Of a stretch of 64,000 nucleotides of DNA, positions 16,737-24,813 are shown piece after piece. The stretch lies in NCBI GenBank assembly GCA_943371425.1, contig CALRUR010000010.1:1-64000 (forward strand). Reading direction: 5' to 3'. The notes under the pieces were generated by a model that had not been told where the DNA came from, made no database searches, and saw only the letters and a program-made list of their open reading frames with translations. The DNA is from CAJBVG01 sp943371425 (GTDB taxonomy: Bacteria; Bacteroidota; Bacteroidia; Sphingobacteriales; Sphingobacteriaceae). How positions within the stretch are numbered: the first letter of the stretch is position 1; the number at the start of each line of letters is the position of its first letter. The position numbers and the translations under genes were made by a program.

Positions 16737-19281
16737 ATGAGGCAGGATTTTCATCCTCTTCTTTTTTCTTTCTTTTTGGTTTTTCAGGCTTCGCAATTTT
16801 TACGACTATTTCTTTTGTTTCGTCGTTAAAATCTACTTCTAAAGTATCGCCTTCTTGCAATTCGCCTTTTAGAATTTCTTCGGCAATCGGATCTTCTAAG
16901 TATTTCTGAATGGCACGGTTTAGTGGGCGTGCACCAAAGTTTGCATCAAATCCTTTATCAGCGATATAATCTTTAGCAGCATCGGTTAATCGCACTTGGT
17001 AACCCATTGCACTTAAGCGTCCGAATAATTCTTTTAATTCGATGTCGATAATTTGGAAGATGTCTTCTCTCTTTAACGAATTAAACACAATTACATCATC
17101 AATACGATTTAAGAACTCAGGAGCAAATGCTTTTTTCAATGCATTCTCAATTACACTACGTGCATTGTTCTCTGCTTGTTCTGCTTTTGCATTGGTAGTA
17201 AAACCAACTCCTTGTCCGAAATCTTTCAACTGGCGCGAACCAATGTTCGATGTCATAATTACAATTGTATTTCTGAAATCTACTTTGCGTCCTAAACTAT
17301 CTGTTAAAATACCATCGTCTAATACTTGCAATAAAATATTAAATACATCTGGATGTGCTTTTTCAATTTCATCTAACAATATAACCGAATAAGGTTTTCT
17401 GCGTACTTTTTCTGTTAACTGTCCGCCTTCTTCATAACCTACATATCCTGGAGGCGCACCTACTAAACGTGTAATCGCAAATTTCTCCATGTACTCACTC
17501 ATGTCTATTCTTATCAAAGAATCTTCAGACTCGAACATAAAACGCGATAACACTTTCGCTAATTCTGTTTTACCTACACCTGTAGGACCTAAGAAAATAA
17601 AGGACCCTATCGGTTTTTTCGGATCTTTTAATCCGGCACGAGTTCTACGTATTGCTTTTGCAAGTTTAATAATTGCATCGTCTTGTCCGATAATTTTTCC
17701 TTTCAACTCATCGGCCATGGCCAATAAACGTTGACTATCAGATTGGCCTACTCTTTGAATTGGAATACCTGTCATCATCGATACTACATCCGCCACATTA
17801 TCTTCGGTAACGGTATATCTACGAGTTTTAGTTTCTGCTTCCCACTCTGCTTTTGCAGTATCTAATTGTTCAAGCAATTGCTTTTCATTGTCGCGCAATT
17901 TTGCAGCCTCTTCGTATTTTTGTGAACGAACAACTTTATTCTTCTCAACTTTTATCTCTTCAATTTTTTGTTCAATATCAATAATATTTTGAGGTACATG
18001 TATATTGGTAATGTGAACTCTAGAACCTGCTTCGTCTAATGCATCAATCGCTTTGTCTGGTAAGAAACGATCGCTCATGTAACGTGTAGTTAAAAACACA
18101 CAAGCATCTATTGCTTCTGGAGTGTAAGTTACATTGTGGTGTTCTTCGTATTTCTCTTTTATATTATTTAAAATGATAACAGTTTCTTCTGGAGTAGCTG
18201 GATCCACCAAAACTTTTTGGAAACGACGATCTAAGGCACCATCTTTTTCGATGTACTGACGGTACTCATCTAATGTAGTTGCACCAATGCATTGTATTTC
18301 TCCTCGAGCTAATGCAGGTTTAAACATGTTAGAAGCATCAAGAGAACCTGAAGCTCCACCTGCACCAACAATGGTGTGAATTTCGTCTATGAATAAAATC
18401 ACATCTGGCGATTTTTCTAATTCGTTCATTACCGCTTTCATTCGCTCTTCAAATTGTCCGCGGTATTTAGTACCTGCAACTAATGAAGCTAAATCAAGCG
18501 TCACCACTCTTTTGTTGAATAAGACTCTTGATACTTTTCTTTGAACGATACGTAATGCTAAACCTTCTGCAATGGCAGATTTACCAACACCTGGCTCACC
18601 AATTAAAATCGGGTTGTTCTTTTTTCTACGAGATAATATTTGCGAAACTCTTTCTATTTCTTTTTCTCTTCCAACAATTGGATCTAATTTACCTTCTTCT
18701 GCAGCACGAGTTAAATCTCTACCGAAGTTATCTAGTACAGGTGTTTTAGATTTCGCATCTGTTGGTTTTTTCGGTGCCGAATAATTTTCTTCTTCTTTAT
18801 AATCATCGTCGCCAGCTGGGTTTTGAGGAGCCTCTGCACTAGGATTTAATTTAAAGTTTTCTAGTTGTGCTTTAAACACTTCATAGTTTACATTGTATTG
18901 AGATAAAATTTGCGATGCAATATTATCTTCATCACGTAAAATAGATAACAATAAATGTTCCGTACCAATAACTTCGCTTTTGAAAATTTTAGCTTCTAAA
19001 TAAGTAATCTTTAATACTTTTTCGGCTTGTTTTGTTAATGGTATATTTCCCAAATTTACATTGGTACCTGAAGTGCCTCTCACAGCATCTTCTACCGATT
19101 TGCGTAATCGAGGAGTATCTAGGCCAAGTGACTTGATAACCTTTATAGCTACACCATCGCCTTCTCTTATTAATCCTAACAATAGGTGTTCTGCTCCTAT
19201 ATAATCATGTCCCAAACGTAGGGCTTCTTCCCTGCTGTATGAGATTACGTCTTTTACCCGAGGTGAAAATTTAGCTTCCAT
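16735..19281 (-). CDS. clpC: ATP-dependent Clp protease ATP-binding subunit ClpC
   Basis: About 848-residue AAA+ unfoldase partner of ClpP. Two Clp-N repeats come first (HDYIGAEHLLLGLIREGDGVA and its second copy EVIGTEHLLLSILRDEDNIA). AAA1 follows with Walker A GEPGVGKSAIAEGL and DEIHTIVGAGG, then a UVR-type middle segment (YEEAAKLRDNEKQL), AAA2 with GPTGVGKTELAKVL, and a Lys-rich tail. I chose ATG at 19281 (MEAKFSPRVKDVI), preceded by GAAAGGAA; an upstream in-frame ATG at 19362 adds residues not found in the family. Confidence 0.95.
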   Translation of the reverse strand: MEAKFSPRVKDVISYSREEALRLGHDYIGAEHLLLGLIREGDGVAIKVIKSLGLDTPRLRKSVEDAVRGTSGTNVNLGNIPLTKQAEKVLKITYLEAKIFKSEVIGTEHLLLSILRDEDNIASQILSQYNVNYEVFKAQLENFKLNPSAEAPQNPAGDDDYKEEENYSAPKKPTDAKSKTPVLDNFGRDLTRAAEEGKLDPIVGREKEIERVSQILSRRKKNNPILIGEPGVGKSAIAEGLALRIVQRKVSRVLFNKRVVTLDLASLVAGTKYRGQFEERMKAVMNELEKSPDVILFIDEIHTIVGAGGASGSLDASNMFKPALARGEIQCIGATTLDEYRQYIEKDGALDRRFQKVLVDPATPEETVIILNNIKEKYEEHHNVTYTPEAIDACVFLTTRYMSDRFLPDKAIDALDEAGSRVHITNIHVPQNIIDIEQKIEEIKVEKNKVVRSQKYEEAAKLRDNEKQLLEQLDTAKAEWEAETKTRRYTVTEDNVADVVSMMTGIPIQRVGQSDSQRLLAMADELKGKIIGQDDAIIKLAKAIRRTRAGLKDPKKPIGSFIFLGPTGVGKTELAKVLSRFMFESEDSLIRIDMSEYMEKFAITRLVGAPPGYVGYEEGGQLTEKVRRKPYSVILLDEIEKAHPDVFNILLQVLDDGILTDSLGRKVDFRNTIVIMTSNIGSRQLKDFGQGVGFTTNAKAEQAENNARSVIENALKKAFAPEFLNRIDDVIVFNSLKREDIFQIIDIELKELFGRLSAMGYQVRLTDAAKDYIADKGFDANFGARPLNRAIQKYLEDPIAEEILKGELQEGDTLEVDFNDETKEIVVKIAKPEKPKRKKKEEDENPAS

Positions 19282-19390
19282 AATATAAATTCCTTTCTTG
19301 CTTGAAGAACGTTCTAATATATTAATTTGTTCTTCTTGCATTAAAAATAATGTTATCAACAATAGTCAAAAACTACGCCAAAGGGTTAAA

Positions 19391-19423
19391 TAGCTAGTTT
19401 GCTAGTGTGCTAATATGCTAATG
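19391..19423. repeat. Word-repeat element (TTTGCTAGTGTGCTAATATGCTAATG type), single arm
   Basis: A tandem of similar 7-9 base words (tagctagt, ttgctagt, gtgctaat, atgctaat) lies in the 5' region between clpC and ettA. No complementary arm is adjacent. The segment 19398-19411 matches one arm of the hairpin at 21253-21266 in 13 of 14 bases, and 19398-19406 is identical to 62413-62421. Confidence 0.75.
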
Positions 19424-19491
19424 AAGCCAACTATAATGCAAAAATGACATGACCTTTACAATTGTTAGAGATTAGCACTTAGTTCTCTTTA

Positions 19492-19534
19492 CAAAGTACA
19501 GCGTACAAAGTACAGTGTACATTGTACTTTGTAC
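19492..19534. repeat. Word-repeat hairpin of GTACAAAGTAC upstream of ettA
   Basis: Three partial copies of the word TACAAAGTACA (from 19492) end in a perfect 11-bp inverted repeat. GTACAAAGTAC (19503-19513) pairs with GTACTTTGTAC (19524-19534) across a 10-base loop. It lies about 40 bases before the ettA start and may lie in its leader or act as an operator. Confidence 0.75.
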
Positions 19535-19572
19535 ATAAATTAACGATATTCGTGGCTTAATAGATTTCAACA

Positions 19573-21249
19573 ATGTCCGACGAAAAAATAATATTTTCAA
19601 TGGCGGGTGTAAATAAGATACATCCACCTCAAAAACAAGTACTTAAAAACATTTATCTTTCCTTTTTTTACGGTGCCAAAATTGGTGTATTGGGTTTAAA
19701 TGGTTCAGGTAAATCATCGTTATTAAGAATTATTGCAGGTATCGATAAAGCATATCAAGGGGAAGTGGTATTTTCTCCTGGGTACACCGTAGGATACTTA
19801 GAGCAAGAGCCTCAGTTAGATGATAATAAAACCGTGCGAGAGATTGTAGAGGAAGGTGTAAAAGCAATTACTGATGTAATAAAAGAATACGAAGAAATAA
19901 ATGAAAAGTTCGGTTTGCCAGAGTATTATGAAGATGCTGACAAAATGGACAAATTAATGCAGCGCCAGGGCGAATTACAGGATCAAATTGACGCAATTGG
20001 CGGTTGGGAGTTAGACACAAAGTTAGAGCGTGCAATGGATGCTTTGAGATGTCCAGATTCGGATACACTTGTAAAAGTGCTTTCAGGAGGTGAGCGTCGT
20101 AGAGTAGCCTTGTGTAGACTCTTGCTGCAAGAGCCTGATGTATTATTATTAGATGAGCCTACCAACCACTTAGATGCTGAATCTATTGATTGGTTAGAGC
20201 AACATTTGAAACAATACAAAGGAACAGTTATAGCAGTAACCCACGACAGGTATTTCTTAGACAATGTAGCGGGTTGGATTTTAGAATTAGACCGAGGTGA
20301 GGGTATTCCATGGAAAGGCAATTACTCTTCATGGCTCGACCAAAAAGCGAAACGTTTAGCGATGGAAGAAAAACAGGAAACTAAACGTCAGAAAACATTA
20401 GAGCGAGAATTAGAATGGGTGCGCATGGCTCCAAAAGCAAGGCATGCAAAATCTAAAGCACGTTTATCTAATTATGATAAATTAGCGAGTGAGGAAACCG
20501 GAGAAAGAGAAGCTCGTTTGGAGTTATTTATTCCACCGGGTCCGCGTTTAGGAAATGTGGTTATTGAAGCCAATAATATTTCTAAAGCCTATGGCAATAA
20601 ATTGTTGTATGAAAACTTGAGTTTTAGCTTACCACCTGCTGGAATAGTAGGAATTATTGGGCCTAACGGTGCAGGTAAAACTACCTTGTTTAAATTGATT
20701 ACCGGAGAAGAGAACCCAGATGCAGGTACTTTTAAAATTGGTGAAACTGTAAAATTAGCTCACGTTGATCAACTACATAAAGATTTAGATGCAGACAAAA
20801 CTGTGTTCGAAACCATAACTGGTGGTACAGATACAATGTTATTAGGCACTAAACAAATTAACTCAAGAGCATACGTTTCTAGGTTTAATTTTAATGGCGC
20901 CGATCAACAGAAAAAAATAAGTGTACTTTCTGGTGGTGAAAGAAACCGAGTGCATTTAGCGATGATGTTGAAACAAGGAGCGAATGTAATTTTACTGGAT
21001 GAGCCATCAAATGATATCGATATTAACACCCTTCGATCTTTGGAAGAAGCATTAGAAGAATTTGGTGGATGTGCGGTAATTATCTCCCACGACCGTTGGT
21101 TCTTAGATAGAATTTGTACACATATTTTAGCTTTTGAAGGCGACTCTCAAGTGTATTTCTTCGATGGTAATTACACCGAATACGAAGAAAACCGCAAGAA
21201 ACGCCTAGGCGATGTAGGGCCGAAGAGAATTAGATACAGAAGCATATAA
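19573..21249 (+). CDS. ettA: ABC-F translational throttle ATPase EttA
   Basis: 558-residue soluble ABC-F protein that binds the ribosomal E site and gates elongation by ATP level. There are two nucleotide-binding domains: Walker A GLNGSGKS (41-48) and GPNGAGKT (from 363), signatures LSGGERRRVALCRLLL and LSGGERNRVHLAMML, and Walker B LLLDEPTNHLD and ILLDEPSNDID. The charged inter-domain linker ends in ARHAKSKARLSNYDKL. The length and the SKARL linker fit EttA rather than Uup or the Vga/Msr groups. A 35-bp hairpin lies 3 bases after the stop. Confidence 0.95.
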   Translation: MSDEKIIFSMAGVNKIHPPQKQVLKNIYLSFFYGAKIGVLGLNGSGKSSLLRIIAGIDKAYQGEVVFSPGYTVGYLEQEPQLDDNKTVREIVEEGVKAITDVIKEYEEINEKFGLPEYYEDADKMDKLMQRQGELQDQIDAIGGWELDTKLERAMDALRCPDSDTLVKVLSGGERRRVALCRLLLQEPDVLLLDEPTNHLDAESIDWLEQHLKQYKGTVIAVTHDRYFLDNVAGWILELDRGEGIPWKGNYSSWLDQKAKRLAMEEKQETKRQKTLERELEWVRMAPKARHAKSKARLSNYDKLASEETGEREARLELFIPPGPRLGNVVIEANNISKAYGNKLLYENLSFSLPPAGIVGIIGPNGAGKTTLFKLITGEENPDAGTFKIGETVKLAHVDQLHKDLDADKTVFETITGGTDTMLLGTKQINSRAYVSRFNFNGADQQKKISVLSGGERNRVHLAMMLKQGANVILLDEPSNDIDINTLRSLEEALEEFGGCAVIISHDRWFLDRICTHILAFEGDSQVYFFDGNYTEYEENRKKRLGDVGPKRIRYRSI

Positions 21250-21252
21250 TCA

Positions 21253-21327
21253 TTTGCTCGTGTGCTCGTGAGTTCATATGCTCATAACTTACTTATGAGC
21301 ATATGAACTCACGAGCACACGAGCAAA
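21253..21327. repeat. 35-bp perfect inverted repeat between ettA and the YkuK-like gene
   Basis: Bases 21253-21287 pair perfectly with 21293-21327 across a 5-base loop (CTTAC). The arm is made of related words (TTTGCTCG, TGTGCTCG, TGAGTTCA, TATGCTCA). It lies between two convergent stop codons, so it may act as a bidirectional terminator despite lacking a T tract. It is far longer than an ordinary terminator stem. Confidence 0.95.
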
Positions 21328-21331
21328 CGAA

Positions 21332-21805
21332 TCACTGTACCATTTTGTTGGCGCAGTACGAGCTTGCAAATGCTTCGGGTTTGGCTTTAAACACAAAACC
21401 CATACTTAAAATATAACCCATTGCTTCATGCAATGCTTGGTTTGATTTAAAGTTTGGGTTTGTGTTAATGTCGGCATGTACTTCTAACTCTACATCGTAT
21501 AAGTCTAACAAATCACACAAAGAATAAGCCGTTTCTATTGAGCGTTGAACTTCGTTTAACATGCGTTCTTTAATGCTCATTTTTTTGTTAACTTTTTCTT
21601 GATGGATGTACATAAAGCCACCCTTTTGTTCTCTCAAAAAAACGATTACCGTAGCAAAATCAATAAGTGCACCTTTTACCTGCGAATCGGTTCCAATGCA
21701 AACTTTCAATTTATTACCGAGTTCATACTCGCGTTCAATTGTTTTTTCGACTTCAGATATCAAGTCGATTGATAAAGGTTCTCCACTAAATTTTTTCCAA
21801 GTCAT
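21332..21805 (-). CDS. YkuK/DUF458-like RNase H-fold protein
   Basis: 157 residues. It matches the DUF458 (YkuK) family: an early W-x-K-F sequence, then CIGTDSQVKGALIDFATVIVFLRE (Asp-containing first strand) and VELEVHADINTNPNFKSNQ (Asp) leading to a Gly-rich end. The family is predicted to adopt an RNase H-like fold. A nuclease role is inference and no substrate is known. Its stop faces the 35-bp hairpin. Confidence 0.75.
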   Translation of the reverse strand: MTWKKFSGEPLSIDLISEVEKTIEREYELGNKLKVCIGTDSQVKGALIDFATVIVFLREQKGGFMYIHQEKVNKKMSIKERMLNEVQRSIETAYSLCDLLDLYDVELEVHADINTNPNFKSNQALHEAMGYILSMGFVFKAKPEAFASSYCANKMVQ

Positions 21806-21940
21806 ATGATAGATTTTTAAATTTTTCTACTCAATGACAGATGTTAAAAAACGTGTTTATAACAAGAGTCTATAAAAATAACACATAAATAAAGACCTGT
21901 AAGTCAGCTTAATGTTATATTTTTATTAACATATACACAT

Positions 21941-22441
21941 TTAAAATTTATGTGTGATACCAACTTTACCATTAGAAAACACATTGCCCCCACCAAATTC
22001 TATGTTAACACCCGTTCTAGAATTAAAGAAATAGCGACCTCCAACCTGTCCTCCTAAACCTAAGCCCGACGCATTTGCCCCGGTATAAATGCTAGGTGAA
22101 GACCAAATATAAAAGCCAATATTTAATCCAGCATATACATCCCACTCTTCATCTATATCGAACAATTCGTTAAAATGATAGTTTCCATTCCCAGAAATTC
22201 CAATGATGTTGTGGCGGTAATAAACGTTTTTAAAATTTTCTCTATAGCCCCTAAAGCTAAGCTCTCCGCCAAGCGTAATGTTGTCTCTAAACCCGTGGTC
22301 TATTCCTACATAAACGGGCAAACCCCAACCAGAGAAACCGAATCCGGCATTAATTTGATTAGCACCTCTAGATAAGGTTCCTTGTGCAAAAGTATGCCCG
22401 CATAGTAATGCGAACACACTTAAAATGAATATTTTTTTCAT
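21941..22441 (-). CDS. Small outer-membrane beta-barrel protein
   Basis: About 166 residues from ATG at 22441 (MKKIFILSVFALLCGHTFAQ, signal peptide). Alternating Gly/aromatic strands follow (INAGFGFSGWGLPVYVG, ITLGGELSFRGY, WDVYAGLNIGFYIW, GLGLGGQVGGRYFF), ending in KVGITHKF with a terminal Phe, as outer-membrane barrels do. An upstream ATG at 22480 would add a stretch that breaks the signal peptide. The function is unknown. Confidence 0.7.
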   Translation of the reverse strand: MKKIFILSVFALLCGHTFAQGTLSRGANQINAGFGFSGWGLPVYVGIDHGFRDNITLGGELSFRGYRENFKNVYYRHNIIGISGNGNYHFNELFDIDEEWDVYAGLNIGFYIWSSPSIYTGANASGLGLGGQVGGRYFFNSRTGVNIEFGGGNVFSNGKVGITHKF

Positions 22442-22491
22442 AGTGGTAGATTTTAAAACAATATAACCACTATTACGCAAAAAATATTGTT

Positions 22492-22956
22492 TTAGTTTTT
22501 GAAAAATAATTCTTTGATTTTCTTTTCTCGATAGGAGAATATTTTTTCTATTTCGTTTGAGATCATAATTGAATTCATCATACGCCCTAAGATGCCCATA
22601 GGCACTGCATAATTTACAATATCCGTCATTTCAATCCCACCATCAACAATTTTAAAATGATGCTGATGATGCCACATTGAGTAAGGGCCAAAACGTTGTT
22701 CGTCTACAAAATATTTCTTATCAATTACATGTGTAATTTCTGTACACCAATCCATTTGTATACCCATAAGAGGGCTCACTTTATAGGTAATTAACATACC
22801 AGGATACATTTTCTCATCATTAAACTTGGAGGTAATAATAAAGCCCATGTGTTCTGGGGTAATTTTTGCTAAGTTTCTTGGGGACGAAAAAAAGTCCCAA
22901 GCCTCTTCAATATTTAGGGGTAAAAAGGTTTTGTATTCTTTTGTATAAACTTTCAT
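22492..22956 (-). CDS. SRPBCC-fold (polyketide cyclase/START-like) protein
   Basis: 154 residues. The N-terminal pattern LPLNIEEAWDFFSSPRNLAKITPEHMGF and central YKVSPLMGIQMDWCTEITHV are characteristic of SRPBCC ligand-pocket proteins related to the cell-division inhibitor/YfcH-type cyclase group. No catalytic residues can be assigned. It probably binds a hydrophobic ligand in the cytoplasm. It stands alone between the barrel and lipase genes on the same strand. Confidence 0.7.
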   Translation of the reverse strand: MKVYTKEYKTFLPLNIEEAWDFFSSPRNLAKITPEHMGFIITSKFNDEKMYPGMLITYKVSPLMGIQMDWCTEITHVIDKKYFVDEQRFGPYSMWHHQHHFKIVDGGIEMTDIVNYAVPMGILGRMMNSIMISNEIEKIFSYREKKIKELFFKN

Positions 22957-22997
22957 GTTGCCACAACAACATCTTTATTTAAATTGTTTCAGAAAAA

Positions 22998-24092
22998 TCA
23001 ATTAAGTTTTAGTTTCTCTAATAAATACAAATATTGCATATGGAAATGATGCGGAAATAAATTCGCTGGATCGTTTGGGAAACTTTTATAATAATCCTCA
23101 TCGGGCCATAAAACAATAGTGTTTCCGGTTCTTACGTAATGATTACTATTATAATATTTTGGAGGGCTATATTCAGGAATATTCTTTTTAATAATTTTTG
23201 AAGCAGCATTTCCTAAATATCTTTCGTAATTCTTTTGTGCCTCGCGCGTTGGTTTGTCGAGTTTATTATACACTCTTTTTAACACTAATTTTGCGGGGAA
23301 TTTCTGTTTTTTAATCAATCCTTTCGCATTCATAAAAGGATTAACATTATTAAAATCGGAGGTTGTTTGTATAGACATAGGCACTTCTGGTACCCAATCT
23401 GCAGCATTTACCACATTATAGGCCCAGCCTGCTTGAGTTTGAGATTCGTACTCATATGCATAATACAAATTACCCGGTTTAGGAGCTGCACTGCAATACG
23501 TTTTAATTCTAATATCATTTGCAATGCCTCCATCTTTTTGCAAACTCCTTAAATGAGAAGTTAACAAAAACGCAATACCTCCTCCTTGGCTATGGCCAAC
23601 AATTATAAAATCTTTAATTCCATTTTGGTATTGCGTATTCACTTGAGGTATAATTTCTTTTGATAAATAGGCGGTTGCCAAAAGCCAACCCACATGTACC
23701 GCAGCTTTTGGGTCGCTGGCTAAATTATAATTGAACACTTCTGAATTGGTTATTTTTAGTTCTCCTTTAGCGGGCACCATTGCTGCATAAAAATTTGCTA
23801 GCCAACTCTCGGCTTTCTCTGTGGTTCCTCTTATGCTAATTACTGCTTGACCTTTTCCATTAATCCACAAATCCCATAAATTATCTAAGCCCATAGGTTT
23901 AGATTGATAAATCATTTTAAATTCTGAAGGCTGCTCAAATTTCTTGAAATAATTTTCATTTGCAGAAGTGCGAGCAGAAATTAACATCATTTGTTTATAC
24001 TGTTCCTTGTCAAAACCGGGTGTTAATGGCTGCGAAAACAGTTCGTTGTTTATTAATAGAAGTAATATTGCCAATATGTTCTTTGTGTTCAT
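22998..24092 (-). CDS. Secreted class 3 lipase-family protein
   Basis: 364 residues with a signal peptide ending in LFSQ (about 21). The lipase nucleophile elbow VGHSQGGG places Ser168. VISIRGTTEKAESWLANF matches the conserved lid/oxyanion region of class 3 lipases, and SAAPKPGNLYYA precedes the Asp region (DWVPEVP). It acts on ester-linked lipids or related esters in the periplasm or outside the cell. No T9SS sorting domain is present. The next gene upstream on the strand is the AraC regulator, 50 bases away. Confidence 0.75.
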   Translation of the reverse strand: MNTKNILAILLLLINNELFSQPLTPGFDKEQYKQMMLISARTSANENYFKKFEQPSEFKMIYQSKPMGLDNLWDLWINGKGQAVISIRGTTEKAESWLANFYAAMVPAKGELKITNSEVFNYNLASDPKAAVHVGWLLATAYLSKEIIPQVNTQYQNGIKDFIIVGHSQGGGIAFLLTSHLRSLQKDGGIANDIRIKTYCSAAPKPGNLYYAYEYESQTQAGWAYNVVNAADWVPEVPMSIQTTSDFNNVNPFMNAKGLIKKQKFPAKLVLKRVYNKLDKPTREAQKNYERYLGNAASKIIKKNIPEYSPPKYYNSNHYVRTGNTIVLWPDEDYYKSFPNDPANLFPHHFHMQYLYLLEKLKLN

Positions 24093-24142
24093 AAATAGAC
24101 CTTTTTATGAAATTACAAAAAATATTTTTCAGTATCTACTCT

Positions 24143-24733
24143 CTAAGCTTGTTTTTGTTCAAATGGCTTATTAATTAAATGCTCTAAAACTATTCTCTTT
24201 CTCTTTTTTAGAGCTTTAAAATACTTTGGCGAAAGGCCAGTTATTTTTTTAAACTGATTGGAGAAATGTGGCACACTACTGTAATGTAATTTAAATGCGA
24301 TTTCCTTTATACTATGTTCATTATATATTATTAACTCTTTTGCACGTTCAATTTTATTAATAATTATAAACTGCTGCAAGGTTGTACCGGTAACTTCAGA
24401 AAACAAACTTGACAAATTATTATAATCGCATTCCAATTTATTTCCTAAATATTCTGAATAGTTAACTTCAGGCAATTCATTGGTATAATGTATTAAATCA
24501 ATTATTGCATTTTTAACTCTCTCTATTTGTATGGATTTTTTATCTTCCATTATTTCATGTCCATTTTTTAATAATGCAGCTCGTATCTTTTCAAATTGTT
24601 TTATGGAAATTTTTTGTTGAATTTCTAATTCACCTAAATCAATACTAGAGATTTTTATTTTCAGTTTTTTGAATTCTTCTTTGACCATTAACTTACAACA
24701 GTTACTGACCATGTATTTTATATAAATTTTCAT
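24143..24733 (-). CDS. AraC-type regulator with HMA-like N-terminus (copy 1)
   Basis: About 197 residues from ATG at 24733 (MKIYIKYMVSNCCKLMVKEE). The C-terminal half (about 85-185) is an AraC/HTH_18 DNA-binding domain: LTRAKELI-like first helix region IERAKELIIYNEHSIKEIAFKLHYSSVPHFSNQFKKITG. The N-terminal 80 residues, with MVSNCCK, resemble a small ferredoxin-like/HMA-type domain with a conserved Cys, not a usual AraC cupin. It is a paralog of the gene at 26570-27130 and lies downstream of the DUF3494 gene. It probably regulates the stress block. Confidence 0.8.
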   Translation of the reverse strand: MKIYIKYMVSNCCKLMVKEEFKKLKIKISSIDLGELEIQQKISIKQFEKIRAALLKNGHEIMEDKKSIQIERVKNAIIDLIHYTNELPEVNYSEYLGNKLECDYNNLSSLFSEVTGTTLQQFIIINKIERAKELIIYNEHSIKEIAFKLHYSSVPHFSNQFKKITGLSPKYFKALKKRKRIVLEHLINKPFEQKQA

Positions 24734-24765
24734 TTGTTTTTTCTTTAATTTAATACACCACAAGA

Positions 24766-24794
24766 AAGCCTGCTAAAAAAAATTTAACAGGCTT
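24766..24794 (-). terminator. Probable terminator after the DUF3494 gene
   Basis: AAGCCTG (24766-24772) pairs with CAGGCTT (24788-24794). The stem can be extended by TAAA/TTTA after one mismatch, giving about 11 pairs with an A/T loop. The trailing T tract on the minus strand is weak (TTTCTT), so termination may be partial, allowing read-through into the AraC gene. Confidence 0.55.
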
Positions 24795-24813
24795 AAGTGT
24801 TTATTAATTAGTA

